A DNA stretch of 23,493 nucleotides. It comes from Spirochaetaceae bacterium (lineage in GTDB: Bacteria > Spirochaetota > Spirochaetia > Treponematales > Breznakiellaceae). Below, in pieces: positions 7,183 to 15,046 of this stretch; position 1 is the first letter of the stretch, and each line of letters starts with the position of its first letter. The translations under genes were made by a program, and so were the position numbers. Where the stretch lies: positions 1 to 23,493 of the forward strand of contig JAIRPH010000142.1 of NCBI GenBank assembly GCA_031257135.1. The letters are read 5' to 3'. The notes beneath the pieces are model-generated. The model was not told where the DNA came from. It saw nothing but the letters and a program-made list of their open reading frames with translations, and made no database searches.

Positions 7183-7737
7183 CTAAAAAACAAACGCTAA
7201 AAATCGGGTCCGCTGTCCGCCTACGGCTTTCATGCCGTGAAGTTCATTGGAATCATAGTAGATGCAGTCTCCGGGACCAAGTTCCATCTCATGCCCGCCT
7301 ACCGAGATAAGAAGCCGCCCTTCAAGCACATAGTCGAATTCCTGCCCCGGATGCGTGTTGAGGCTCAGAGGCTTAGACTCCGTATCCGCCTGAGCTTCCA
7401 CCAAAAAAGGCTCCGCTTTTTTGCGGTGAAAATTATAGGCAAGATTCCAATAGGTATACATAGGCCTCCGGCTTACTTCCGGGGCGTTTCCGGCGCGGGT
7501 AAGGCAGAAAGTTTTCAGCTTAGGGGTTTTACCGCTGATAAGCTCGGTAAGGTCCACCTTAAACCGGACGGCTATCTCTACCAATGCGCCTACTGGGAAA
7601 TCCGTTTCCCCGGCTTCCCATTTCCGATACTCCTCCGGATCGAAGCCCAGCTCCTTCGCCAGAGCCTCCTGAGACAGTTCCTCGATTTCCCGCAAGACCT
7701 GCACCCGCTCGATGATTTCCCGTACTTCTTTAGCCAT
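7183..7737 (-). CDS. XRE-family transcriptional regulator with C-terminal cupin sensor domain
   Basis: A protein of 184 residues from ATG 7737. The N-terminal helix-turn-helix covers about residues 10-66 (LSQEALAKELGFDPEEYRKWEAGE). The C-terminal cupin covers about 95-184, with HPGQEFDYVLEGRL (H129, E133) and PGDCIYYDSNELHGM (H167) as the two cupin motifs that usually bind metal or ligand. A frame extension to 7773 would add 12 residues, but that codon lies inside the -35 box, so I prefer 7737. There is no Shine-Dalgarno, and the -10 box ends 6 nt before the ATG, so the transcript is probably leaderless. It likely senses the acid or acyl-CoA handled by the synthetase gene downstream and controls this operon. 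Confidence 0.9.
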   Translation of the reverse strand: MAKEVREIIERVQVLREIEELSQEALAKELGFDPEEYRKWEAGETDFPVGALVEIAVRFKVDLTELISGKTPKLKTFCLTRAGNAPEVSRRPMYTYWNLAYNFHRKKAEPFLVEAQADTESKPLSLNTHPGQEFDYVLEGRLLISVGGHEMELGPGDCIYYDSNELHGMKAVGGQRTRFLAFVF

Positions 7738-7743
7738 AGCATG

Positions 7744-7773
7744 ACTATACCGTAATAAGCAGGGCGTCTGCAA
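7744..7773 (-). promoter_or_regulatory. Promoter of the XRE-cupin operon (leaderless layout)
   Basis: Minus-strand TTGCAG (7773-7768), 18-nt spacer, TATAGT (7749-7744), then 6 nt and the ATG at 7737. Initiation about 7 nt after the -10 box would put the first transcribed base on or next to the start codon. Confidence 0.65.
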
Positions 7774-7845
7774 TATCTATACATTGCTGTTTTAAATAGT
7801 TTTATTACTGTTTTTAAAAAGCAGTCTAGTTTTATTGAACATATC

Positions 7846-7875
7846 TTGACATAATAACAAACGGCTTAGTATACT
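7846..7875 (+). promoter_or_regulatory. Strong sigma70 promoter of the small secreted protein gene
   Basis: Perfect -35 TTGACA (7846-7851), 18-nt spacer, -10 TATACT (7870-7875). Transcription would start near 7882, giving a leader of about 27 nt that includes the Shine-Dalgarno AAGGAG (7897-7902). This is the best promoter in the window and suggests high expression. Confidence 0.85.
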
Positions 7876-7908
7876 GAAAATATCTTATTCTCTTTCAAGG
7901 AGTTTGCA

Positions 7909-8274
7909 ATGAGAAAGCTTTTAGGCGTTTTAGTATTGTCCTTAGCAGTATCTGGGGTCCTCATGGCGCAGAGCATTACCAAGGAAAATTGCACCATCGA
8001 GTATGACAGCGCGAAAAAGGTCGTCCGGCTTACCAATAATAACGACGGACCCTTTAGTATCCAATACGCCATCGATGGTAAGGGAAAAACGGTTGTAGTG
8101 GACAAAAAAGGCGTTTGGGAAATGGACGTCAGTAAAGCCGCTCCGAAAACAGTGGACATCTTAAAAGCCGCAAAAGCGGCGAAAGCCGGCGATGTAGATA
8201 AGGACTGGAAGGCAGTCGCCGCCGCCGCGCCCGCGCCCGCCGCAAAGCCCGCCGCCGCGCCCGCAAAGAAGTAA
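7909..8274 (+). CDS. Small secreted protein with Ala/Pro/Lys-rich tail, function unknown
   Basis: A protein of 121 residues. MRKLLGVLVLSLAVSGVLMAQ is a Sec signal peptide with likely cleavage after MA (LMA-Q); there is no lipobox cysteine. The mature part begins with a probable small beta domain (ENCTIEYDSAKKVVRLTNNN, FSIQYAIDGKGKTVVVDKKG, about 25-75) and ends in a repetitive tail of Ala, Pro and Lys (from about residue 100) that resembles cell-wall or envelope-associated low-complexity tails. It has its own consensus promoter, an AAGGAG Shine-Dalgarno with 6-nt spacing and a perfect terminator, so it is a single-gene, probably abundant transcript. I do not recognise a family. Confidence 0.85.
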   Translation: MRKLLGVLVLSLAVSGVLMAQSITKENCTIEYDSAKKVVRLTNNNDGPFSIQYAIDGKGKTVVVDKKGVWEMDVSKAAPKTVDILKAAKAAKAGDVDKDWKAVAAAAPAPAAKPAAAPAKK

Positions 8275-8301
8275 GGATTCTATTGTTCCCAGCAGTTTTA
8301 C

Positions 8302-8331
8302 AAGCCGCCGGTTTCCGGCGGTTTTGCTTTT
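8302..8331 (+). terminator. Rho-independent terminator of the small secreted protein gene
   Basis: CCGCCGG (8305-8311) and CCGGCGG (8315-8321) form a perfect 7-bp stem with a TTT loop, followed by TTTTGCTTTT (8322-8331). It lies 30 nt past the stop codon. Confidence 0.92.
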
Positions 8332-8436
8332 AAGACGCAGGAAGCCGCCGACGCCGAATATGTTAATAAAGTAACGTAAAACCTTAAAAAATACCTAGTT
8401 TTATGTTTTTCTAAAATAAATCTCTGGTTATCTTAC

Positions 8437-8465
8437 TAGACAAGGTATACGATAATTCATATTAT
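8437..8465 (+). promoter_or_regulatory. Likely promoter of the chemoreceptor gene
   Basis: TAGACA (8437-8442), 17-nt spacer, TATTAT (8460-8465), 47 nt before the GTG start. I looked for a sigma28 flagellar-type promoter (TAAA-N15-GCCGATAA) and found none with correct spacing. Confidence 0.5.
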
Positions 8466-8512
8466 GGAAAGCATTAAAAATTTATACCGGTATGCGGTTC
8501 AAGGAGGATGTT

Positions 8513-10648
8513 GTGAAATTACGCATCAAATTATCGGTCATCGTTAGTCTTCTTACGGCAATAGTTGTTGCTACTATATCGGTCATTACGTTAACCCAAT
8601 CTAGTAAGCACCAAACGAATACCGGCACGGAAAACCTGACGAATATCGCGGGGAAAACAGCTATGGATATTCAGCGGCGGTGTGAACAATATCTGTACGC
8701 CGCTCGGACTACGGCTAACATCATGGGAAACTATGATATGATTGAGTATACTGATAGACGCACTCGGTATGACGATATGCTCTATGGTTTGCTCAATGCG
8801 AATCCTCATTTTGTCAGCATCTACACCCTCTGGAAGCCCAACGCATTGGACGAGTTGGACGCGGACTTGGGGCAGTACCTGTCGATGTACACGAGAGCTA
8901 ACGGCAAACTGGAGGCTCAAACCTATCCTAACGCCCAGAGGCTTCTCGACGGGCTTACCAAGCAAGAGTTTCTAAGCGAACCTTTCAACCAGACCGTTAA
9001 TGGAAAACAGGCGTATATTATCAGCGTTGCCGCTCCGGTGCTGAATGCCGATCAACAGCCCGTAGGACTTGTCGGGATCGATGTGGATTTATCCGTGCTT
9101 CAGTCGGTGACGCAGATTAAGCCTTTCGAGACAGGCCGGATAATGGTGTTCTCCAACGGAGGCATCGCTATAGCCCATGAAAATCAATCCTTGATAGGCG
9201 CGGGGTTACAGCAGGGATTTACTAACATTTTCGGCGCGGAAGGAGTCGCTAAAGTCGCCGATTCGCTGAAAAGCGGAAAAGATATCCTTTTTGAGCATAA
9301 CGGTCAGGAAGTGGTGAGCTTTCCCTTCAGAGTAGGAGAAGCTCCTAACGCGCTGACCGCTGTCGCGTCGGTTCCGGTGAAAACCGTGCTACGACCGGTA
9401 TATCAAATGACCAATTTTACGATAATCCTTGCGGTTATCGCGATTATCATAACCGCGGGCATTAGTTTTATACTGGCGACCAGCATCGTCAAACCTATTC
9501 TAGGGGTTATTTTGATGCTCAAAGATATCTCCGAAGGCGAAGGAGACCTCACCAAGCGGATCAATCTAACCTCTAAAGACGAAATCGGCGATATGGCGCA
9601 TTACTTTAATCTCACGCTGGAAAAGATACGCAGTCTTATCGTTATCATTAAGCAACAGTCGGTTTCCCTCGCTGATATCGGTACGGAACTGTCCGTGAAT
9701 ATGACTAATACCGCGGCGGCAATGAACCAGATCAGCACTAATATTCAAAGCATCAACGGACAAGTGCGGAATCAGGCGGGAAGCGTTAATGAAACGAACT
9801 CCACCATGCAGGATATTACCAAGAGCATCGAGAAGCTCAACGAGCATATTGAAAATCAGAGTTCCAATATCGCCCATTCCTCCTCGGCAATTCAGCAGAT
9901 GATCGCCAACATTACCTCAGTTACCCAAACGCTGGTTCACAATGTAGAAAACGTTAAACATCTTGCCAACGCCTCGGAGCTGGGACATTCAAGTTTGCAG
10001 GAAGTTTCCTCAGACATTCAAGACATCGCGAAAGAATCGGAAGGGCTTTTGGAGATCACCGCGGTAATGGAAAACATCGCCAGTCAGACGAATCTGCTTT
10101 CCATGAACGCGGCTATCGAAGCCGCCCACGCCGGAGAATCTGGAAAAGGCTTCGCGGTCGTAGCTGATGAAATCCGCAAACTCGCGGAATCCTCTGGAGA
10201 ACAGTCCAATACGATTGCAGAGGTACTCAAAAAAATAAAGAATTCTATTGATAAAATCATGGAATCTACCGACGCGGTGCTGAACCGGTTTGAAGCGATT
10301 GATTCCGAGGTCAAAGTAGTGTCAGAGCAGGAAGAAAACATCAGAAACGCGATGGAAGAACAGCAGTCCGGCGGACAGCAGGTGCTTGAAGTGATTGCCC
10401 GGCTCAACGACATTACTCAGCAGGTGAGGGACGGATCCGCGGATATGCTGAAAGGCAGTAAAAAAATCATCGGTGAAAGCGAAAACCTCGAAAGCCTCAC
10501 CGCGGAGGTTTCAAACGGCGTAACCGAGATGTCCAAAGGCGCAAATCAGGTTAATACCGCAATAGATCGGGTTAACAATCTCAGCAACGACAATAAAGAA
10601 CATATCGATACGCTGGTAAGCGAAATCTCAAAGTTCAAGGTAGATTAA
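8513..10648 (+). CDS. Methyl-accepting chemotaxis protein with dCache-type sensor
   Basis: A protein of 711 residues starting at GTG 8513, chosen because AAGGAGG (8501-8507) lies 5 nt upstream; the in-frame ATG at 8492 has no ribosome binding site. Transmembrane helix 1 (about 5-27) is followed by a periplasmic Cache-type sensor (about 30-295, including ISVAAPVLNADQQPVGLVGIDV). Helix 2 is at about 301-323. A HAMP domain follows (to about 375), then the long coiled-coil signalling domain with the conserved tip ASQTNLLSMNAAIEAAHAGE (about 522-541) and GKGFAVVADEIRKLAE. It relays extracellular small-ligand binding to CheA/CheW and flagellar rotation; Cache receptors usually bind amino acids, organic acids or amines. 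No che genes are nearby. The ligand cannot be inferred. Confidence 0.95.
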   Translation: MKLRIKLSVIVSLLTAIVVATISVITLTQSSKHQTNTGTENLTNIAGKTAMDIQRRCEQYLYAARTTANIMGNYDMIEYTDRRTRYDDMLYGLLNANPHFVSIYTLWKPNALDELDADLGQYLSMYTRANGKLEAQTYPNAQRLLDGLTKQEFLSEPFNQTVNGKQAYIISVAAPVLNADQQPVGLVGIDVDLSVLQSVTQIKPFETGRIMVFSNGGIAIAHENQSLIGAGLQQGFTNIFGAEGVAKVADSLKSGKDILFEHNGQEVVSFPFRVGEAPNALTAVASVPVKTVLRPVYQMTNFTIILAVIAIIITAGISFILATSIVKPILGVILMLKDISEGEGDLTKRINLTSKDEIGDMAHYFNLTLEKIRSLIVIIKQQSVSLADIGTELSVNMTNTAAAMNQISTNIQSINGQVRNQAGSVNETNSTMQDITKSIEKLNEHIENQSSNIAHSSSAIQQMIANITSVTQTLVHNVENVKHLANASELGHSSLQEVSSDIQDIAKESEGLLEITAVMENIASQTNLLSMNAAIEAAHAGESGKGFAVVADEIRKLAESSGEQSNTIAEVLKKIKNSIDKIMESTDAVLNRFEAIDSEVKVVSEQEENIRNAMEEQQSGGQQVLEVIARLNDITQQVRDGSADMLKGSKKIIGESENLESLTAEVSNGVTEMSKGANQVNTAIDRVNNLSNDNKEHIDTLVSEISKFKVD

Positions 10649-10672
10649 CCGCTGGAACGCCCGCCTGCGGTT
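10647..10672. terminator. Possible shared hairpin between convergent genes
   Basis: AACCGC (10647-10652) pairs with GCGGTT (10667-10672) around a 14-nt GC-rich loop. The arms overlap the stop codons of the chemoreceptor gene (plus) and the glycyl radical enzyme gene (minus). There is no real T tract, so this is at best a weak bidirectional terminator. Confidence 0.35.
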
Positions 10673-13107
10673 TATAATACCTGTTCGGTTCGTTTTATAA
10701 TATCGTCCTGAGTTTCTCGGGAAAGCATGGTAAAAAACGCGCTGTATCCCGCTACCCGTACAATCAGGTCCCGATGCGCTTCTGGGCGTTGTTGAGCGTC
10801 TAAAAGCGTTTCTCGTGAAACCACGTTAAATTGAACGTGAAACCCCTGAAGCCGGTTAAAGAATCCCCGGGTCAAGGCAATCAGCTTGCGCTGATCCTCT
10901 GGTTTTTCCAGCATCTGCGGGGTCAGCTTCTGGTTAAGCTGTACTCCGCCGGTAATTTCCTGCGTCGGCAATTTGGATACGGTCTTAAACACCGCAGTAG
11001 GACCGTTCCGATCCATGCCGTGAGCCGGAGAACAGCCGTCGGCTAAGGGTTCTCCGGCTTTCCGCCCATCCGGAGTAGCTCCGGTACTGACGCCTTGGGG
11101 AACATTGGCGGAAACCGAAGAGGTTCCGGCATAATATCTTCCTCCTATGGGACCGCGTCCGTATCGGGTATTATGATACTTTTTCATCTCGTCGATGTAA
11201 ATATCGTAAGCCTTGCGGATCAGAGAATCCACATAATCATCGTCGTTGCCGTACTTAGGCGCCTTCAAAAGCAGTTGCCGAATCCGCTCGTTTTTAGGAC
11301 CTTCATAGTTTTTTTCAAGGGCTTTCCAGAGGTCTTCCGGGCTTACCGATGCATCTTCAAAGACGCATTTCTTAATCGCCGCCAGAGAATCCGCAAGATT
11401 GGCGATCCCGATTTGCAGGTCGCTGATAAAATCGTATACCGCCCCGCCTTCTTTGAGGGTAAGCCCTCGGTCGATGCAGTCCTCGCAGAGCGCGGAACAC
11501 AGCACATCCGCGGTGTCCCGCTCGAGAACCGTATCTACCGCGGAATCGATGATCACGCACTGCCGGGTCATTTCCCTGATAACCCGCTCCCACGCCTGCA
11601 TTACCTCGTCAAAAGAACGCATATCCCGAAAATGCCCGGTTCCTTCGCAGACGAGGGTTCCGGTTTTGGGATCAACGCCGTTATTCAGCGCGATAAGCAG
11701 AGACTTAGGAAAGTTGAGAAAACTCATGCCGGTACAGCGATAGCCCCACTTGCCCGGAACCGCCACTTCCACGCACCCGATGGCGCTGTAGTTATAGGCG
11801 TCTTCCGGTTTTACCCCTTTGCCGATAAGCGACGGGATAATCACCTCATCGCTGTTAAACGCGGGCATCCCGAATCCGAGGCGCACCATTTCGATACATT
11901 CCTGCATAAACCGGTCTTCAAGCCCCTTATGATACCGTACCGTCAGGTTCGGTTGAGGGAGCTTGGTCTGAGCTACGCTCTTCAGAATGAGATAGGACAG
12001 CGGATTTACGCCGTTGAGGGCTTGCCGTTTCGCATCGAGGAACTGCCCTCCGATGGTAACATTCTGATACAGCGGGCTTCCCGCGCAAAAGCGGGTATGA
12101 TTCCAGCTCCTAATCTTGTTGATAGAAAAGGTCTTGAGCCATAGATTAGCAAGGATTTCGCATCCTTGTTCCTCGGCGAGTATTCCAGCCTTGATGTCCC
12201 GGTCATAGAAAGGATAGAGATACTGATCCAGCCGTCCGTAAGAGAGGGAATGTCCGTTGCTTTCGATTTGCAGGCATAAATGTATCAGCCAGAGGGATTG
12301 AACCGCTTCGTAAAAGGTTCCCGCCGGTTCGTAAGGAACCTTATTGAGGACCCGGCTCATTTTTTCCAGCTCGGCTTTGCGAGACGGGTCTTTCTCGTCA
12401 ATAGCCTGATTATGAGCGAGAATCGCATAACGCCGGGCAAAACTTACCGTAGCGTCTATCACGATGATCACCGCCCGATAAAAATAAGATTTCGTCAGAT
12501 TCCGGTAATCCGTGAGGTCTAAGGCGCACAGTTTTTCCTTAGCCCGCTCCTGATATTCCCGTAAGCCTCGCTGAAGCACCCGGGGATAGTTCACCGCTAT
12601 ATGGGCGTCTCCTGACGCGATGTTTCCCTCGTCTTTTATGATTCCCAAGTCGTAAAAAATCTTCGCGGAAGCCGGCATAGCGGCTAATCCCCGATCTTTC
12701 ACCGTATTATGTTCCCAAAAAACGGCGATTTCCCGCAGAACCCTCTTGGCTTCTTCAGCGATGTAAAACCGGTCTTCCGCCCGCTTTTCAAATTCATCGA
12801 GTTCAGCGATAACCCAGTCTATGGCGTATTCCGGGAATATCGGCGCAGACCGGTTGCCGGAAGCATGATTCCCCGCCAAAAGCGTCTCCGGTTCGATGAA
12901 GATGCTCATGCCCTCAAGCACGTTTTTGTACATCAACGCCCGGCGCAGTACCATAGGCTGATCCATGTTCAAGCGATAGGTGTCAGTGGTAATCTTAGCC
13001 CGCTCGATACACACATAAGGCTTTGCGTTAAGCAGATTTTCCCGAAAATTCCTCATCCGCGGAGTAAGTTCGCCGAAATACGACTGGTGAGGACTTAAAT
13101 AATTCAT
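10672..13107 (-). CDS. Glycyl radical enzyme, PFL2/glycerol dehydratase-like, substrate unknown
   Basis: A protein of 811 residues, the normal length of the family. The glycyl radical loop VRVAGYSAFF near the C-terminus places the radical on G787. The active-site cysteine and general base are C445 and E447 in SAIGCVEVAVPGK. CVE is typical of dehydratases and lyases (glycerol, propanediol, choline, isethionate, hydroxyproline enzymes), while true pyruvate formate-lyase has CC. H169 in DAHIAVNYPRVLQRG matches the histidine region of glycerol dehydratase-like enzymes. The reaction is anaerobic radical dehydration or C-X cleavage in the cytosol. Its ATG overlaps the stop of the ROK kinase gene (ATGA), with AGGA about 8 nt upstream. 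The radical SAM activase these enzymes need is not in the window. A phosphorylated sugar or anhydro-sugar substrate is an inference from the kinase partner. Confidence 0.93.
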   Translation of the reverse strand: MNYLSPHQSYFGELTPRMRNFRENLLNAKPYVCIERAKITTDTYRLNMDQPMVLRRALMYKNVLEGMSIFIEPETLLAGNHASGNRSAPIFPEYAIDWVIAELDEFEKRAEDRFYIAEEAKRVLREIAVFWEHNTVKDRGLAAMPASAKIFYDLGIIKDEGNIASGDAHIAVNYPRVLQRGLREYQERAKEKLCALDLTDYRNLTKSYFYRAVIIVIDATVSFARRYAILAHNQAIDEKDPSRKAELEKMSRVLNKVPYEPAGTFYEAVQSLWLIHLCLQIESNGHSLSYGRLDQYLYPFYDRDIKAGILAEEQGCEILANLWLKTFSINKIRSWNHTRFCAGSPLYQNVTIGGQFLDAKRQALNGVNPLSYLILKSVAQTKLPQPNLTVRYHKGLEDRFMQECIEMVRLGFGMPAFNSDEVIIPSLIGKGVKPEDAYNYSAIGCVEVAVPGKWGYRCTGMSFLNFPKSLLIALNNGVDPKTGTLVCEGTGHFRDMRSFDEVMQAWERVIREMTRQCVIIDSAVDTVLERDTADVLCSALCEDCIDRGLTLKEGGAVYDFISDLQIGIANLADSLAAIKKCVFEDASVSPEDLWKALEKNYEGPKNERIRQLLLKAPKYGNDDDYVDSLIRKAYDIYIDEMKKYHNTRYGRGPIGGRYYAGTSSVSANVPQGVSTGATPDGRKAGEPLADGCSPAHGMDRNGPTAVFKTVSKLPTQEITGGVQLNQKLTPQMLEKPEDQRKLIALTRGFFNRLQGFHVQFNVVSRETLLDAQQRPEAHRDLIVRVAGYSAFFTMLSRETQDDIIKRTEQVL

Positions 13108-14072
13108 GCGATAATTCCTGCCTGCTGTTCAAAAATCAATTCCGCCGCTCCGACTATGCCGAAACGGTCTCCTAACGAGGAAATCTTAATATATACCGGA
13201 CTTGAATCGCGGTTGTATCCGTCGAAAGCCCGGCGTATCGGTTCAAGAAGCATATCCCCCATCTTGAGCAGTCCGCCTCCTAATACAAAACAGTTGATGT
13301 TAAACGTAACATAGAGATTGTACAGCCAAAGTCCCAGATACCGAGACATCTGATCTACCGCCTTTACCGCCATAGCGTCCCCTCGGTTATATGCCTGTTC
13401 CACATGAAAACAGTCGATGTGGTCAAGGCTTCCAGCCAGTTCGGTCATAATGGTTTTTTCTCCTTGTTCTATCCAAAGCCGGATATGTTTAACAATCATA
13501 GAGCCGGAACACCAAGACATGAGGCATCCCCGGTTGCCGCACCCGCAGAGAATGCCCTCGCCGGGGGTGACAATCGTATGTCCGCTTTCCCCTGCCCAGC
13601 CGTAACTGCCCCTGAACAGTTTCCCGTTAATGATTATCCCTGAACCGACGCCGGTACTCAAGGTACAATAGAGCATATTCGGATAGCCTTGTCCAGCTCC
13701 ATACCGATGTTCAGCCAATGCCGCAAGATGAGTATCGTTATCCAAAAAAACCGGTACGCCAAGCCGCTGGCTCAGGTAAGATCGGGCGGGAAAATCATGA
13801 ATATGTGCCAGATTGCTCGTTTTGACGATATAGCCCTGTTCAAAAATAATAAAAGACGGCATCCCAAGTCCAATACCTGCAACCTGTTCAAGAAGCATAG
13901 ATTCCCGATTCAGCAGGTCTTTTATATGTCGTATCAATACGTCGAAAAACTCTTCCGCCGGCAAGTCCGGGTCCGAGGCAATACGGCTCTCGGCGATGAG
14001 CCTTTTGTTCTCATCGAAAAGCCCCAAAGCGGTTTTGGTGCCTCCTACATCGATTCCCATAACATAGCCCAT
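13104..14072 (-). CDS. ROK-family sugar kinase
   Basis: A protein of 322 residues. The N-terminal ATP/phosphate motif is MGIDVGGTKTALGLF (5-19), the catalytic Asp is D113 in FLDNDTHLAALAE, the sugar-contact EXGH motif is GESGH (161-165), and zinc ligands are H165, C176, C178 and C183 in CGCGNRGC. There is no helix-turn-helix, so it is a kinase and not a ROK repressor. The ROK signature normally continues GCxE; here it reads GCLMSW, with Met185 where the sugar-contact Glu usually is, which suggests an unusual substrate. Shine-Dalgarno-like AGGGG lies about 6 nt before ATG 14072; ATG 14060 (MGIDVGG) is an alternative start. It is the first gene of a two-gene operon with the glycyl radical enzyme and probably phosphorylates that enzyme's substrate or its precursor. 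Confidence 0.9.
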   Translation of the reverse strand: MGYVMGIDVGGTKTALGLFDENKRLIAESRIASDPDLPAEEFFDVLIRHIKDLLNRESMLLEQVAGIGLGMPSFIIFEQGYIVKTSNLAHIHDFPARSYLSQRLGVPVFLDNDTHLAALAEHRYGAGQGYPNMLYCTLSTGVGSGIIINGKLFRGSYGWAGESGHTIVTPGEGILCGCGNRGCLMSWCSGSMIVKHIRLWIEQGEKTIMTELAGSLDHIDCFHVEQAYNRGDAMAVKAVDQMSRYLGLWLYNLYVTFNINCFVLGGGLLKMGDMLLEPIRRAFDGYNRDSSPVYIKISSLGDRFGIVGAAELIFEQQAGIIA

Positions 14073-14249
14073 AGTATCCCCTTTTGCTTACTGCCTTATT
14101 TATCGGAAGGTCATAGCAAAGACTTCACAATATGACTGACACCAGTATAGCCACTATAGGAAGAATCCGGTGTTTTTCCTCCGGCGATAATATGACTGAC
14201 ACCTAGTGTAGATAGAAGCAAAAGTATTTGTTGACTGCATATAAGAGGT

Positions 14250-14765
14250 ATGAGAAGTTTACGAATACTTGCTGAAGGGGCGACATATCATGTTACCTCA
14301 AAAATCGACCACGACGCTCCGGCGATACGGGATCCGGAGTTCAAAGAAGGCTTTCTAAATTTCGTGGCTAAGGCGAAAGGACGGTTTTCCTTTACGTTAT
14401 GGAATTTTACCGTCATGGACAACCACATTCATTTCCTCATTAAGCCCGGACCCGGTGTATCTTTGTCTAAGATCATGCAGTGGATTAAGTGCAACTTCGC
14501 TAAATGGTGGAATAAGAAGCATGAAACCAAGGGGCATTTATGGGGAGAGCGATTCTTTTCCCGGATAATCAAGGATGAGCAGGACTTTGCGAAGGTATCT
14601 GAGTACATTGATGAGAATCCGGTAAAGGCGAAGTTGGTGAAAAAACCGGAACATTGGCGGTTCGGCGGACTGTTTCACCGGCTGAGGCGGATTTTCGGGC
14701 TTATCGACAGCCTTGCGGACCCCGCGACGCTGTTTGCCGGAATCAATACTCTGACGCCGATATGA
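14250..14765 (+). CDS. REP-associated tyrosine transposase (RAYT, Y1_Tnp / IS200-like HUH enzyme)
   Basis: A protein of 171 residues. It begins with the typical ILAEGATYHVTSKI (residues 6-19). The metal-binding HUH motif is H59-I60-H61 in VMDNHIHFLIKP, and the catalytic tyrosine is Y119 in VSEYIDENPVKAKLV, all in the order and spacing of the TnpA_REP group (COG1943). These single-strand nucleases nick and rejoin at short palindromic REP sequences. The start has only a weak GAGG just before the ATG. It is intact, and degenerate copies of the GTGTCWGACAC palindrome lie on both sides, the probable substrate. Confidence 0.92.
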   Translation: MRSLRILAEGATYHVTSKIDHDAPAIRDPEFKEGFLNFVAKAKGRFSFTLWNFTVMDNHIHFLIKPGPGVSLSKIMQWIKCNFAKWWNKKHETKGHLWGERFFSRIIKDEQDFAKVSEYIDENPVKAKLVKKPEHWRFGGLFHRLRRIFGLIDSLADPATLFAGINTLTPI

Positions 14766-14792
14766 TCAGCGCGGGTAGGAATGTGATACTCG

Positions 14793-14878
14793 GTGCCAGA
14801 CATAGCAATGATACCATACCGATAACCATCCAACGGCTTGGTGTCTATCATTAGCTTGACGGCTATGGTGTCAGACAC
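14793..14878. repeat. Right-hand palindrome copies downstream of the transposase
   Basis: GTGCCAGACAT (14793-14803) is a two-mismatch copy and GTGTCAGACAC (14868-14878) is perfect. Both have the A-centred orientation, inverted relative to the two left-hand copies (14132-14142 and 14192-14202). Apart from these, 14766-15034 holds nothing I can name. Confidence 0.75.
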
Positions 14879-15034
14879 TAAGTCGACGAAGCGCATAGAA
14901 TCATTTCGGCAGAGAAGCGCCGGGTAAGACTGGTCTATACTAAGAGATATTCCGCGGGCAATAGGACAGAGGGAAACGTTCCCGGCTGACGGGTTTCGGC
15001 GATCAGAGGAGTAGCGTAGAATCATAAAAAAGAG

Positions 15035-15040
15035 TATATA
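15035..15040 (+). promoter_or_regulatory. -10 box directly in front of the topoisomerase gene
   Basis: TATATA (15035-15040) is followed by 6 nt and the ATG at 15047. There is no good -35 and no proper Shine-Dalgarno (only AAGAG 12 nt away). The geometry matches the other leaderless candidates in the window. Confidence 0.4.
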
Positions 15041-15046
15041 GAAAAT

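Larger units (their letters stand above)
14129..14878 (+). mobile_element. REP-associated transposase unit bounded by inverted palindromes
   Basis: The transposase gene (14250-14765) is flanked on the left by two 15-bp exact direct repeats, AATATGACTGACACC, at 14129-14143 and 14189-14203, 60 bp apart. On the right lie GGTGCCAGACATA (14792-14804) and GGTGTCAGACAC (14867-14878) in inverted orientation. The outermost ends also share GGCTAT next to the motif (complement of 14148-14153 on the left, 14861-14866 on the right). A small hairpin TATAG-CCA-CTATA sits at 14146-14158. The exact element boundaries are inferred; RAYT genes are usually immobile single-copy residents that mobilise short palindromes. 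Confidence 0.6.

Noticed and set aside
8416..8455. Sigma28 flagellar promoter for the chemoreceptor gene
   Set aside because: TACGATAA at about 8448 resembles the -10, but no TAAA lies 15 bp upstream; the sigma70-like pair at 8437-8465 fits better.
11095..12144. 349-codon frame antisense to the glycyl radical enzyme gene
   Set aside because: Fully antisense to an enzyme with clear catalytic motifs; no independent motifs or start signals.
14675..15025. 116-codon minus-strand frame behind the transposase
   Set aside because: It overlaps the transposase 3' end in antisense and spans the palindrome copies; no start signal or family motif. Most likely a chance frame.
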